Assembly (NCBI GenBank): GCA_902766915.1
Contig: CACXFN010000018.1
Coordinates: 1-5,791 of the forward strand
DNA from: an uncultured Eubacteriales bacterium
Lineage (GTDB): Bacteria > Bacillota > Clostridia > Peptostreptococcales > Anaerovoracaceae
Reading direction: 5' to 3'
DNA: 5,791 nt
Positions within the stretch are counted from its first letter, which is position 1, and each line of letters starts with the position of its first letter. Below, in pieces: positions 1 to 5,791 of this stretch. The position numbers were made by a program, and so were the translations under genes. The notes below the pieces were generated by a model, which worked only from the letters and a program-made list of their open reading frames with translations, was not told the DNA's origin and ran no database searches.

Positions 1-1884
1 AAGATGACATTGGAACAGAGAATAGAACAGATGATAATGCCGGCTTTTCGTAGTTATAAGGATGATGAAGAAAAGCGTGTTACAGAGGTGGATAGTTATC
101 TTATAGATTTCATAAAAAATCATTCACTGGGTGGAGTGATTATCTTTGCTGAAAATATCGATGACACCAGGCAAGTTGCATCATTTAATAGAGCATTGCA
201 GGAGGCAAATGCTGAAGGAGGATCCCCCACCGGTCTTTTGATTGCGGTGGATCAGGAGGGAGGCAGGGTAACCAGGCTTAATTATGGATGTCAGACTTCC
301 GGAAATATGGCCCTTGGAGCAACAGTTTCGGAAAACTTTCCTGAAGATAATGATTATGAAAAGGGTGAAGAATTGTATGCCTACGCAGAAGAAGTTTCTG
401 AAGCAGGTGCCTTGATAGGAGAGGAATTATATGTTCAGGGTATCAATGTGGATTTTGCTCCGGTGGTAGATGTAAATGTTAATCCATCGAATCCCATCAT
501 CGGAATTCGCTCGTTTTCCGATGATCCGGAAACCGTTGGACAGCTTGGGAAAGCATTTATCCAGGGCCTTCACACCTCCAATATTATTTCTTCGCTAAAA
601 CATTTTCCGGGACATGGTGACACGGATACGGATAGCCATACGGGACTTCCATCTATAGATAAGAGTTTGGATGAGCTTAAAGAGTTTGAACTACGTCCAT
701 TTGCTATCAATGCAAATGAAGCGGATATGATTATGACTGCCCATATTCAATTCCCACAGATTGAAACAGAGAAATATGTATCGAAGGAATCAGGGGAAGA
801 AATCACATTGCCCGCGACGCTTTCAAAGACAATCATTACAGACATCCTGAGAAATGAACTTGGGTTTAAGGGAGTCATTACCACGGATGCCTTGGATATG
901 GGTGCCATTGCTACTCATTTCGAGGCGTTGGATAGTGCAAGGTTAGCTATAAATGCCGGTGTGGATCTTTTGCTTATGCCAACCAGTGTAGTTGTTGAGG
1001 AATTAGATTCCAGTTTGACAGAGTACGTATCCGGAATTGCAGACATGGTCAAATCGGGAGAGATTTCTGAAGAAAGAATAAATGAATCTGCAGGAAGAAT
1101 CATAGCTCTTAAAATCAAGAATGGAGTGATGCCCGGAAAGCTTCCCGCTATTAATGAGGGTGAAGCTGCAAAATTAGTCGGTTCCAAGGAGCATCATCAA
1201 AGAGAATGGGAAATTGCATTAAGGGGCGTAACCATAGTTAAGAGCGATCAGTTGCCGCCTATAAACTATGGTGAAAAGGTTGCGATAGCGGTGCCTTATG
1301 AATCGGAAATGAATTCCGTAACTTATGGTGTTCTGGAATACGCGGACTATATTAAAGATGTAAATGGAAGCGATTACGATCCTTCAAATGTAACGATGAT
1401 TTGCTATGAGGACATTCAGGAATGGGATTTAGATTCATTGGTTGATGAAGCTGATGTGATAATCGGAATATCTGCTCTATATAGTAAAGCAGAGCTTGAC
1501 CCTAATACAGAGGAAGGCATATACACAGCGTTCATAGACAAACTACTTAAGAAAACTCATGAAAAGGGGAAGAAATTTGTATTAATAAGTGCACAACTTC
1601 CATATGATATTGCGAAGTTTGATGAGGCTGATTCAATTATTGCCTGCTATAATGCTAAGGGAATGGAAGAACTGCCTGAACCATTAAGCAAAGAATCTAT
1701 GGATTCTTCTGATAAAGTGGTGAAAGCATATGGACCAAATATTCCTGCGGCTATCTTTACGGCTTTAGGAGGAAATGGTGCAACAGGGGCTTTACCGGTG
1801 GACATTCCAAAACTTAATGATGATTATACATACTCTGATGAAATACTATATGAGAGAGGAACGGGTCTGTCCTATGTAAATTAA
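1..1884 (+). CDS. nagZ: Beta-N-acetylhexosaminidase, GH3 family (NagZ/YbbD type), 5' partial
   Basis: Glycoside hydrolase family 3 enzyme expected to remove terminal N-acetylglucosamine from peptidoglycan muropeptides during wall turnover. Residues are numbered from the Met at base 4. The N-terminal TIM barrel (about 1-375) carries DQEGGRVTRL (83-92), VDFAPVVD (149-156), IGIRSFS (165-171), the NagZ signature KHFPGHGDTDTDSH (199-212) with the Asp210/His212 acid-base dyad, and ITTDALDM with the likely nucleophile Asp295. A second alpha/beta domain (about 395-626) ends in PVDIP, as in Bacillus YbbD and unlike single-domain E. coli NagZ. Residues about 555-575 look like an insertion relative to YbbD (compared from memory). 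The Met at base 4 lies in the family motif MTLExxIxQM, normally internal and preceded by a secretion signal, and the codon before it (AAG) is open. I therefore treat the gene as truncated by the window edge, and export cannot be judged. The stop overlaps the convergent gene by 4 bases. Confidence 0.93.
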   Translation, partial: KMTLEQRIEQMIMPAFRSYKDDEEKRVTEVDSYLIDFIKNHSLGGVIIFAENIDDTRQVASFNRALQEANAEGGSPTGLLIAVDQEGGRVTRLNYGCQTSGNMALGATVSENFPEDNDYEKGEELYAYAEEVSEAGALIGEELYVQGINVDFAPVVDVNVNPSNPIIGIRSFSDDPETVGQLGKAFIQGLHTSNIISSLKHFPGHGDTDTDSHTGLPSIDKSLDELKEFELRPFAINANEADMIMTAHIQFPQIETEKYVSKESGEEITLPATLSKTIITDILRNELGFKGVITTDALDMGAIATHFEALDSARLAINAGVDLLLMPTSVVVEELDSSLTEYVSGIADMVKSGEISEERINESAGRIIALKIKNGVMPGKLPAINEGEAAKLVGSKEHHQREWEIALRGVTIVKSDQLPPINYGEKVAIAVPYESEMNSVTYGVLEYADYIKDVNGSDYDPSNVTMICYEDIQEWDLDSLVDEADVIIGISALYSKAELDPNTEEGIYTAFIDKLLKKTHEKGKKFVLISAQLPYDIAKFDEADSIIACYNAKGMEELPEPLSKESMDSSDKVVKAYGPNIPAAIFTALGGNGATGALPVDIPKLNDDYTYSDEILYERGTGLSYVN

Positions 1885-3119
1885 AAATAAGTGGCATAAT
1901 ACCAGGACAGCATTAATGTAACAACCTGATCGTAACTTCTGATGCCTAGCTCCAAGCCGTTGAATTGGAGGTAGGCATCATTTATTTGGTCTTGGATTTC
2001 TGATGCTTTGGTTTCGTATTTATCCCAGAATTCATTATTGTCATGAAGTTCCTGTGTTATGTCCTTGGGCAGAGTTTTGCGAATTCTGGAGAATTCCTTT
2101 GGATTTACGTTATTTAATTCATTCCCCGCAAATACCCATGCCATCATCAGTCCACTTCTCTTAAAGGCCCAATGCTCTGAATTCATGCAGGCCAGCCATC
2201 CGATAAAATTCGCTTCGCCTTCATCCATATAGCCTTTTAGGTGAGAAAGCTCGTGGCAGGCGGTAAAGGGAATATTGTAGGGGGTCATTTCCCTATTATA
2301 ATTAGCTTCAATGGTAAAGGGAGAATAGATTCCCGTTATTCCCATATTGGAAAAAGGACGCGGATTAAAAAGCGGCTTAGGTCTTGGATAATACCCTGAT
2401 AGGGAAGGGTATTTTTCTCCTAATTGCTCCATAGCGTTTATGGCAAAGGTTGCAATTCCATTTTCGTCTGGGTAGTATTTATCTTCATCCAGTAAACCAT
2501 CCTTATCTATGCACCCGTATCCCATCTCGTTTCCGTCTTCGTAGGGGATGCTTGCGGCTTCTCTGCTGGATTCCTGAAGGCCATCCGCAATATATTCGCA
2601 AAAATGAATTAGAAGGGCTTCAGAGTTTTTATCGTCATAGGTCAATTGATAAACGGGGATGTTTTCAGCCTTGATGAAGGATTCATTGTAGTAGTTTACT
2701 CCGCAGTTTGCTGCATATAGAAAAGCTAGGATAGACGCCAATACAACAATGCGTTTAAGCATTCCCCAGATTCTTCGTTTCTTTGATATGATGATCCAAA
2801 TAATGTCCAGGATAAAAAGGACAGGAAGTGAATATAGAATTGCTTCCGAAAGTGAAAAAGACATGGTGCCTGAAAGTCTTCCTAATGTGCCCTGCCAAAT
2901 AGGGTAGATGCGGGTACTGTAGAAGGGGGCGAACCAGGATACTTCCTTTCTAAGGATCATAAGACCGGCAGCAAATATAAGCATCAGAATTGAAAAAATA
3001 AGCCAGCCTATCGGGGTTTTTTTCTTGCTTGCACCAAAAGAATCGGAAGGACTGGGTTCCGGTATCAAAGTATCGATTTCGGTTTTATTATCGTAATTAG
3101 TTGGTGTTTCTTTAGACAT
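1881..3119 (-). CDS. DUF3810 family membrane protein with HExxH zinc-protease motif
   Basis: A 412-residue protein of the DUF3810 family, function not established. A charged, Pro-rich N-terminus (1-36) is followed by three predicted membrane spans at about 37-57, 92-112 and 121-141, then a large C-terminal domain, probably extracytoplasmic. That domain contains HELSH (289-293) followed by MDEGEANF, with Glu302 a candidate third zinc ligand eight residues after His293. This gluzincin-like pattern fits a membrane-anchored metallopeptidase, but no substrate can be named. The ATG at 3119 is the only reasonable start: an in-frame stop lies a short way upstream, with no GTG or TTG between, and the next Met is inside the first span. 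No Shine-Dalgarno precedes it and a TATAAT box sits 6 bases away. It is divergent from rarA and convergent with nagZ, with a shared TTAA at the stops. The family call rests on the motif and topology recognised by eye. Confidence 0.85.
   Translation of the reverse strand: MSKETPTNYDNKTEIDTLIPEPSPSDSFGASKKKTPIGWLIFSILMLIFAAGLMILRKEVSWFAPFYSTRIYPIWQGTLGRLSGTMSFSLSEAILYSLPVLFILDIIWIIISKKRRIWGMLKRIVVLASILAFLYAANCGVNYYNESFIKAENIPVYQLTYDDKNSEALLIHFCEYIADGLQESSREAASIPYEDGNEMGYGCIDKDGLLDEDKYYPDENGIATFAINAMEQLGEKYPSLSGYYPRPKPLFNPRPFSNMGITGIYSPFTIEANYNREMTPYNIPFTACHELSHLKGYMDEGEANFIGWLACMNSEHWAFKRSGLMMAWVFAGNELNNVNPKEFSRIRKTLPKDITQELHDNNEFWDKYETKASEIQDQINDAYLQFNGLELGIRSYDQVVTLMLSWYYATYF
1940..1987 (+). 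terminator. Putative intrinsic terminator for nagZ, inside the opposing gene
   Basis: The arms GATGCCTAGCTCCAA (1941-1955) and TTGGAGGTAGGCATC (1965-1979) pair at 14 of 15 positions, with one G-G mismatch (1949/1971), around a 9-base loop. A further T-A pair (1940/1980) extends the stem. The + strand then reads TTTATTT (1981-1987), so the polarity fits rightward transcripts from nagZ, whose stop is about 56 bases upstream of the stem. The - strand beyond the stem has no T tract, so it should not terminate the DUF3810 transcript in the same way. The bases also encode the DUF3810 C-terminal region around LQFNGLELGIR. The structure is read directly; termination is inferred. Confidence 0.72.
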
Positions 3120-3125
3120 GCAGAC

Positions 3126-3134
3126 ATTATAGCA
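3126..3134 (-). promoter_or_regulatory. Extended -10 promoter for the DUF3810 gene
   Basis: On the - strand the sequence reads TGCTATAAT, a consensus -10 hexamer with the TG of an extended -10. Only six bases (GTCTGC) separate it from the ATG, so a start site at the usual distance falls at or next to the start codon. No good -35 box is present 16-18 bases upstream, which is tolerable for an extended -10 promoter. Inferred from sequence only. Confidence 0.6.
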
Positions 3135-3176
3135 TAAATGAGGTGTGCCGGCTATTAACCATCCGAAGGATTAAGA

Positions 3177-3210
3177 TCTCCTCTTTTTTTCTTCTTTTTA
3201 CTTCTTCTCC
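3177..3210 (+). other. Polypyrimidine tract upstream of rarA
   Basis: The + strand is pyrimidine across 34 bases with a single A at 3200, and includes a run of seven T (3184-3190). It occupies the -35 and upstream region of the rarA promoter. It could bend DNA or act as an upstream element, or simply be low-complexity sequence. It has no hairpin in front of it that would make it a terminator tail. Confidence 0.5.
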
Positions 3211-3211
3211 G

Positions 3212-3220
3212 TGATATAAT
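3212..3220 (+). promoter_or_regulatory. Extended -10 promoter for rarA
   Basis: TGATATAAT is a perfect -10 hexamer (3215-3220) with the extended TG at 3212-3213. The rarA ATG starts eight bases after the box, so the predicted transcript start lies within about two bases of the start codon. The position expected for -35 holds only TTCTTT in the pyrimidine tract, a weak match. Confidence 0.62.
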
Positions 3221-3228
3221 TACTGTGT

Positions 3229-4569
3229 ATGGAACAGATGACTTTGTTTGAAAATCAAGTCATGCAGCCCCTGGCAGCCAGGATGAGACCCAGGGATTTG
3301 GATGAGTATGTTGGACAGGACCATCTCCTCGGTGAGGGGAAGGTTCTTCGTCGTTTGATAGAAAACGATCAGATTTCATCTATGATATTTTGGGGGCCAC
3401 CGGGTGTAGGGAAGACTACCCTGGCCCGGATTATTGCCAATAGAACTAAAGCTGCCTTTATCGATTTCTCCGCCGTTAACAGCAGCATCAAAGATATACG
3501 TACCGTGATGCAAAAGGCTGAGGAGAATCGTAAGTTCGGTGAAAAGACCATCGTCTTTGTGGACGAAATACATAGATTTAACAAAGCCCAGCAGGACGCA
3601 TTTCTGCCCTTTGTTGAAAAGGGAAGCATAATCCTAATCGGCGCAACCACTGAGAATCCTTCATTTGAGGTAAACAACGCTCTACTGTCCAGGTGTAAGG
3701 TTTTCGTTCTCCAGGCATTAACTCCGGATGATGTAAAGAGGCTCCTGGATAATGCTATGAGGGACGAGCGCGGATTTGGAAACCAGGATATTCGAATTGA
3801 AGAGGAGATGCTTTATAAAATTGCTAAGTTCTCCAATGGCGATGCGCGAGTTGCTCTTTCAACGCTGGATATGGTTATTCTAAATGGAGATATTGATGAG
3901 AACGGCGCAGTCACAGTTACGGACGAAACCTTCGAACAATGCGTGTCTAAAAAATCCCTTCTATACGATAAAAACGGTGAGGAACACTACAATCTGATTT
4001 CTGCTCTTCATAAGTCCATGAGAAATTCGGATCCGGATGCATCCGTCTACTGGCTGGCTCGCATGCTGGAAGCCGGGGAGGATCCATTATATATCGCCAG
4101 GCGCGTAGTTCGATTCGCCAGCGAGGATGTCGGCCTGGCGGATTCCAGAGCTTTGGACGTGGCAGTTTCAGCATACCAGGCTTGCCATTTTATCGGGATG
4201 CCCGAGTGCTCTGTAAACCTAACTGAGGCTGTGGTATACATGGCCATGAGCCCCAAATCCAACGCAATGGAAGTTGCATATATGCTGGCAAAACAGGATG
4301 CATTAAATGAGCTGGATGAACCGGTTCCTCTACATATCAGAAATGCGCCCACCAAGCTTATGAAGGAGCTTGATTACGGTAAGGGATATAAGTACGCTCA
4401 CAATTTTGAGGAGAAGATGACTGAGATGGAATGTTTGCCTGAATCATTAGTGGGTACAGAATACTATTATCCGACTAATCAAGGAAACGAGGCCAAGTAC
4501 AAAGAGCGTCTGGAAAAAATAAAAGCCTGGAAAGAAGCTAAGCGAGCAGAGAAGAAAGAGTCGGATTAG
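3229..4569 (+). CDS. rarA: Replication-associated recombination protein A (RarA/MgsA), AAA+ ATPase
   Basis: Cytoplasmic AAA+ ATPase of the RarA/MgsA/WRNIP1 family, related to clamp-loader subunits and acting at stalled replication forks. At 446 residues it is full length (E. coli RarA is about the same size). Visible landmarks in order: MRPRDLDEYVGQ near the N-terminus; Walker A GPPGVGKTT (56-64, Lys62); Walker B IVFVDEIHRF (108-117, Asp112/Glu113); sensor 1 GATTENPSF (138-146); arginine finger in LLSRC (Arg155); sensor 2 in NGDARVAL (Arg207); then the C-terminal oligomerisation domain with SDPDASVYWLARMLEAGEDP and the conserved ending VGTEYYYPTNQG. The ATG at 3229 has no Shine-Dalgarno and follows an extended -10 by eight bases; a second in-frame ATG at 3238 is an alternative start. 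It is transcribed away from the DUF3810 gene. No clear terminator follows, so read-through into the redox genes is possible. Confidence 0.96.
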   Translation: MEQMTLFENQVMQPLAARMRPRDLDEYVGQDHLLGEGKVLRRLIENDQISSMIFWGPPGVGKTTLARIIANRTKAAFIDFSAVNSSIKDIRTVMQKAEENRKFGEKTIVFVDEIHRFNKAQQDAFLPFVEKGSIILIGATTENPSFEVNNALLSRCKVFVLQALTPDDVKRLLDNAMRDERGFGNQDIRIEEEMLYKIAKFSNGDARVALSTLDMVILNGDIDENGAVTVTDETFEQCVSKKSLLYDKNGEEHYNLISALHKSMRNSDPDASVYWLARMLEAGEDPLYIARRVVRFASEDVGLADSRALDVAVSAYQACHFIGMPECSVNLTEAVVYMAMSPKSNAMEVAYMLAKQDALNELDEPVPLHIRNAPTKLMKELDYGKGYKYAHNFEEKMTEMECLPESLVGTEYYYPTNQGNEAKYKERLEKIKAWKEAKRAEKKESD

Positions 4570-4619
4570 TAACAGCTTATTTAGTATAGGTATTTCATTA
4601 GAAGATCAAATATTGAATT

Positions 4620-4628
4620 TGGTATAAA
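4620..4628 (+). promoter_or_regulatory. Candidate extended -10 promoter for the redox operon
   Basis: TGGTATAAA in the 97-base spacer after rarA resembles an extended -10 (TG-N-TATAAA). It would give a leader of about 30 bases before the GTG at 4667. No convincing -35 is visible and the spacer is AT-rich, so a chance match is quite possible. The rest of the spacer shows no stable hairpin. Confidence 0.35.
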
Positions 4629-4666
4629 TGAATTAGGGACAAAGAAATATTGGGGTTATAGAAGAC

Positions 4667-4813
4667 GTGAAGAATTTTGCTAAAAGATATTTAAAATATA
4701 TAGTTCTTGTGGCTGCTGTGGCTGCGATTGCCTTCGGTATTTACCGAGGTGAGATGGAATCCGTTTTCCACAAGGCTGCTGCTATTTGTATGGAATGTAT
4801 AGGGATTGGCTAA
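4667..4813 (+). CDS. CD1871A family CXXC motif-containing small membrane protein
   Basis: A 48-residue ORF starting with GTG. It has a basic N-terminus (VKNFAKRYLKY), one hydrophobic span at about 11-26 rich in Ala and Val, then RGEMESVFHKAAAICMECIGIG with Cys41 and Cys44 in a CXXC motif just before the stop. This layout (short basic head, one helix, RGE, C-terminal ICxECIGIG) matches the small proteins named after C. difficile CD1871A, which occur beside membrane 4Fe-4S proteins in Clostridia. The role is unknown; a thiol-disulfide, metal-binding or Fe-S assembly function is inference. An in-frame stop at 4634 limits upstream starts, and GTG is the only standard start before the internal Met30. 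A GGGG at 4652-4655 is a rather distant ribosome-binding candidate. The stop lies four bases before the next ATG, so translation is probably coupled. Confidence 0.85.
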   Translation: MKNFAKRYLKYIVLVAAVAAIAFGIYRGEMESVFHKAAAICMECIGIG

Positions 4814-4817
4814 TAAA

Positions 4818-5705
4818 ATGTCTAGAATTAAAAAGCAAAAGACAAAAAGAAAAATAGTCCAAGCCCTTGCAACCCTGGTTACCAATGGCCACCTGTCCGG
4901 TTTCATCACCGGACAAATTTATTCAGGGCCTCTCAAAAGGTTCTGCATTCCCGGGATGAATTGTTATTCATGTCCGGGAGCTCTGGGGGCCTGTCCAATA
5001 GGATCCCTTCAAGCAGTTTTGGGAGCCAGGCATCCCAAATTCGCATTTTATGTTCTGGGATATTTAAGCCTGATAGGAGTCCTGGTTGGGAGATTTATAT
5101 GCGGCTGGCTTTGCCCCTTTGGATTGGTACAGGAACTTATACATAAGATTCCCATAAAGAAAATAACCGTTCCGGAGAAGGCGGATAGATGGCTTAGAAA
5201 ACTTAAATATCTTTTCTTGGCGGTATTCGTAATACTTCTTCCCGTCATCCTACGAGATGAATTCGGAATTAGTGCACCATACTTTTGCAAATGGCTTTGT
5301 CCGGTGGGAATGCTGGATGGTGGGATACCTCTTTTGATTCTCAACAAAGCCATGCGACCTGCTGCCCATTTTCTATATGCATGGAAGCTGGTGATTTTGC
5401 TGGTATTTATCGGCCTTTCATTGATCATCAACCGCCCGTTTTGCAAATACATGTGTCCCCTTGGGGCATTCTATGGACTATTCCACAGGTTCAGCTTTAT
5501 GCAGCTTGAATGTGACAAAGTCACTTGCATAGAATGCGGTGCTTGTGCTAAGGTTTGCGGTATGCAGGTTGATCCTACTAAGACGCCTTCCAGTGCAGAA
5601 TGCATTCGCTGCGGAGAATGTGTAAGCGCATGCCCGGTTAATGCTCTTAGTCTAACCTTCCTGGGAAGGAAGAAAGAAGAAACAGTAGAAGAGGTAAAGG
5701 CATAA
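4818..5705 (+). CDS. Polytopic membrane 4Fe-4S binding protein (NapH/YccM-like)
   Basis: A 295-residue membrane electron-transfer protein. A basic N-terminus (SRIKKQKTKRK) precedes a Cys-rich segment, CIPGMNCYSCPGALGACPIG, with Cys43, 49, 52 and 59. Hydrophobic stretches at about 72-94, 128-146 and 182-206 alternate with three CxxxCP motifs: CGWLCPFG (95-102), CKWLCPVG (157-164) and CKYMCPLG (209-216), typical of the Fer4_5/NapH-NosR-YccM group. The C-terminus is a two-cluster ferredoxin domain: C237-C240-C243-C247 and C262-C265-C268-C272P. In the family such proteins pass electrons between membrane quinols or flavins and soluble or exported partners; the partner here is not known. I chose ATG 4818, four bases after the preceding stop. 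A TTG at 4806 would add four residues and overlap that gene, and is less likely. The stop overlaps the next ATG by one base, indicating an operon. Confidence 0.92.
   Translation: MSRIKKQKTKRKIVQALATLVTNGHLSGFITGQIYSGPLKRFCIPGMNCYSCPGALGACPIGSLQAVLGARHPKFAFYVLGYLSLIGVLVGRFICGWLCPFGLVQELIHKIPIKKITVPEKADRWLRKLKYLFLAVFVILLPVILRDEFGISAPYFCKWLCPVGMLDGGIPLLILNKAMRPAAHFLYAWKLVILLVFIGLSLIINRPFCKYMCPLGAFYGLFHRFSFMQLECDKVTCIECGACAKVCGMQVDPTKTPSSAECIRCGECVSACPVNALSLTFLGRKKEETVEEVKA
5691..5700 (+). promoter_or_regulatory. Ribosome binding site of the lipoprotein gene
   Basis: GAGGTAAAGG lies within the last codons of the Fe-S gene. The AAGG is four bases and the GAGG ten bases before the ATG at 5705, so the gene can initiate on its own in addition to TAATG coupling. 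It is a clear purine-rich site, in contrast to the bare starts of rarA and the DUF3810 gene. Confidence 0.6.
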
Positions 5706-5791
5706 TGAAAAAAAGATTGGTAATTGTAGCACTGATTGTAATGATGCTGTTTGTTACAGCATGTGGTAAATCCAATAAGGGTGAGGCTGAA
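5705..5791 (+). CDS. Putative lipoprotein, N-terminal fragment (3' partial)
   Basis: The first 29 codons of a gene cut by the window end. The peptide starts MKKRLVIVALIVMMLF and continues VTACGKSNKGEAE: a basic n-region, a hydrophobic core, and a lipobox VTAC with Cys20 as the expected lipidated residue. A hydrophilic linker begins after it. It should be exported by Sec and anchored on the outer face of the membrane. The ATG overlaps the Fe-S gene's stop (TAATG), so the two are translationally coupled. In comparable clostridial loci a TlpA/redoxin-like thiol oxidoreductase or an FMN-binding lipoprotein often follows, but nothing seen here decides between these or a solute-binding protein. Confidence 0.82.
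   Translation, partial: MKKRLVIVALIVMMLFVTACGKSNKGEAE

Noticed and set aside
2450..2674. 74-codon + strand open frame inside the DUF3810 gene
   Set aside because: It is a shadow of the - strand gene, with no Shine-Dalgarno and low-complexity Arg/His-rich composition.
3369..3677. Open frames on the - strand inside rarA
   Set aside because: The + strand frame has a full set of AAA+ motifs across this region. The antisense frame has no recognisable domain or ribosome site.
4607..4621. Weak dyad CAAAT-ATTGA-ATTTG after rarA, considered as a terminator or operator
   Set aside because: It has only five AT-rich pairs and no following T run, as expected by chance in AT-rich spacer sequence.
4732..4749. 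Small inverted repeat CGGTA-TT-TACCG with short extensions
   Set aside because: It lies inside the 48-residue coding sequence, has a very tight loop and no T tract, so it is not a terminator. A chance origin is likely.
4806..4817. TTG at 4806 as start of the Fe-S protein, adding four residues
   Set aside because: It overlaps the end of the CXXC gene and is a rarer start codon with no usable ribosome site at the right distance. ATG 4818 follows the preceding stop by four bases and gives the basic N-terminus expected for the family.
5048..5452. 134-codon open frame on the - strand inside the Fe-S gene
   Set aside because: The + strand encodes the CxxxCP motifs and membrane spans of a known family here. 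The antisense product shows no family features.

Overview
The window looks like chromosomal DNA of a low-to-moderate GC Gram-positive anaerobe of the Clostridia, probably a Lachnospiraceae-type bacterium. This is inferred from gene content: a YbbD-type two-domain NagZ, a DUF3810 membrane protein, and a CD1871A-type small CXXC protein beside a membrane ferredoxin. There is no rRNA or other phylogenetic marker, so the genus is not assigned. No mobile element, CRISPR array, tRNA or rRNA was seen.

Layout, left to right. (1) 1-1884 (+): a GH3 beta-N-acetylhexosaminidase (NagZ/YbbD type) whose 5' end lies outside the window. (2) 1881-3119 (-): a DUF3810 membrane protein with an HExxH zinc-protease signature. 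It converges on nagZ and overlaps it by four bases (TTAA serves as a stop on both strands). A strong hairpin with a T-rich tail that could terminate nagZ lies inside the coding sequence of this opposing gene. (3) 3120-3228: a compact divergent promoter region. Each side has an extended -10 box almost touching its start codon and no Shine-Dalgarno, which suggests leaderless transcripts. (4) 3229-4569 (+): rarA/mgsA, a complete AAA+ replication-recombination ATPase. (5) 4570-4666: a short spacer with one candidate promoter. (6) 4667-5791 (+): a tightly packed redox operon made of a 48-residue single-span CXXC protein with a GTG start, a polytopic NapH/YccM-like membrane 4Fe-4S protein, and the first 29 codons of a lipoprotein that begins in TAATG overlap with the previous gene.

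The first half is about the cell envelope (peptidoglycan recycling, and a possible membrane metalloprotease) and rarA is genome maintenance. The least characterised part is the 3' redox cluster. Its gene set suggests movement of electrons or thiol reducing power across the membrane to a surface lipoprotein, but the lipoprotein is cut off before any catalytic domain is visible.
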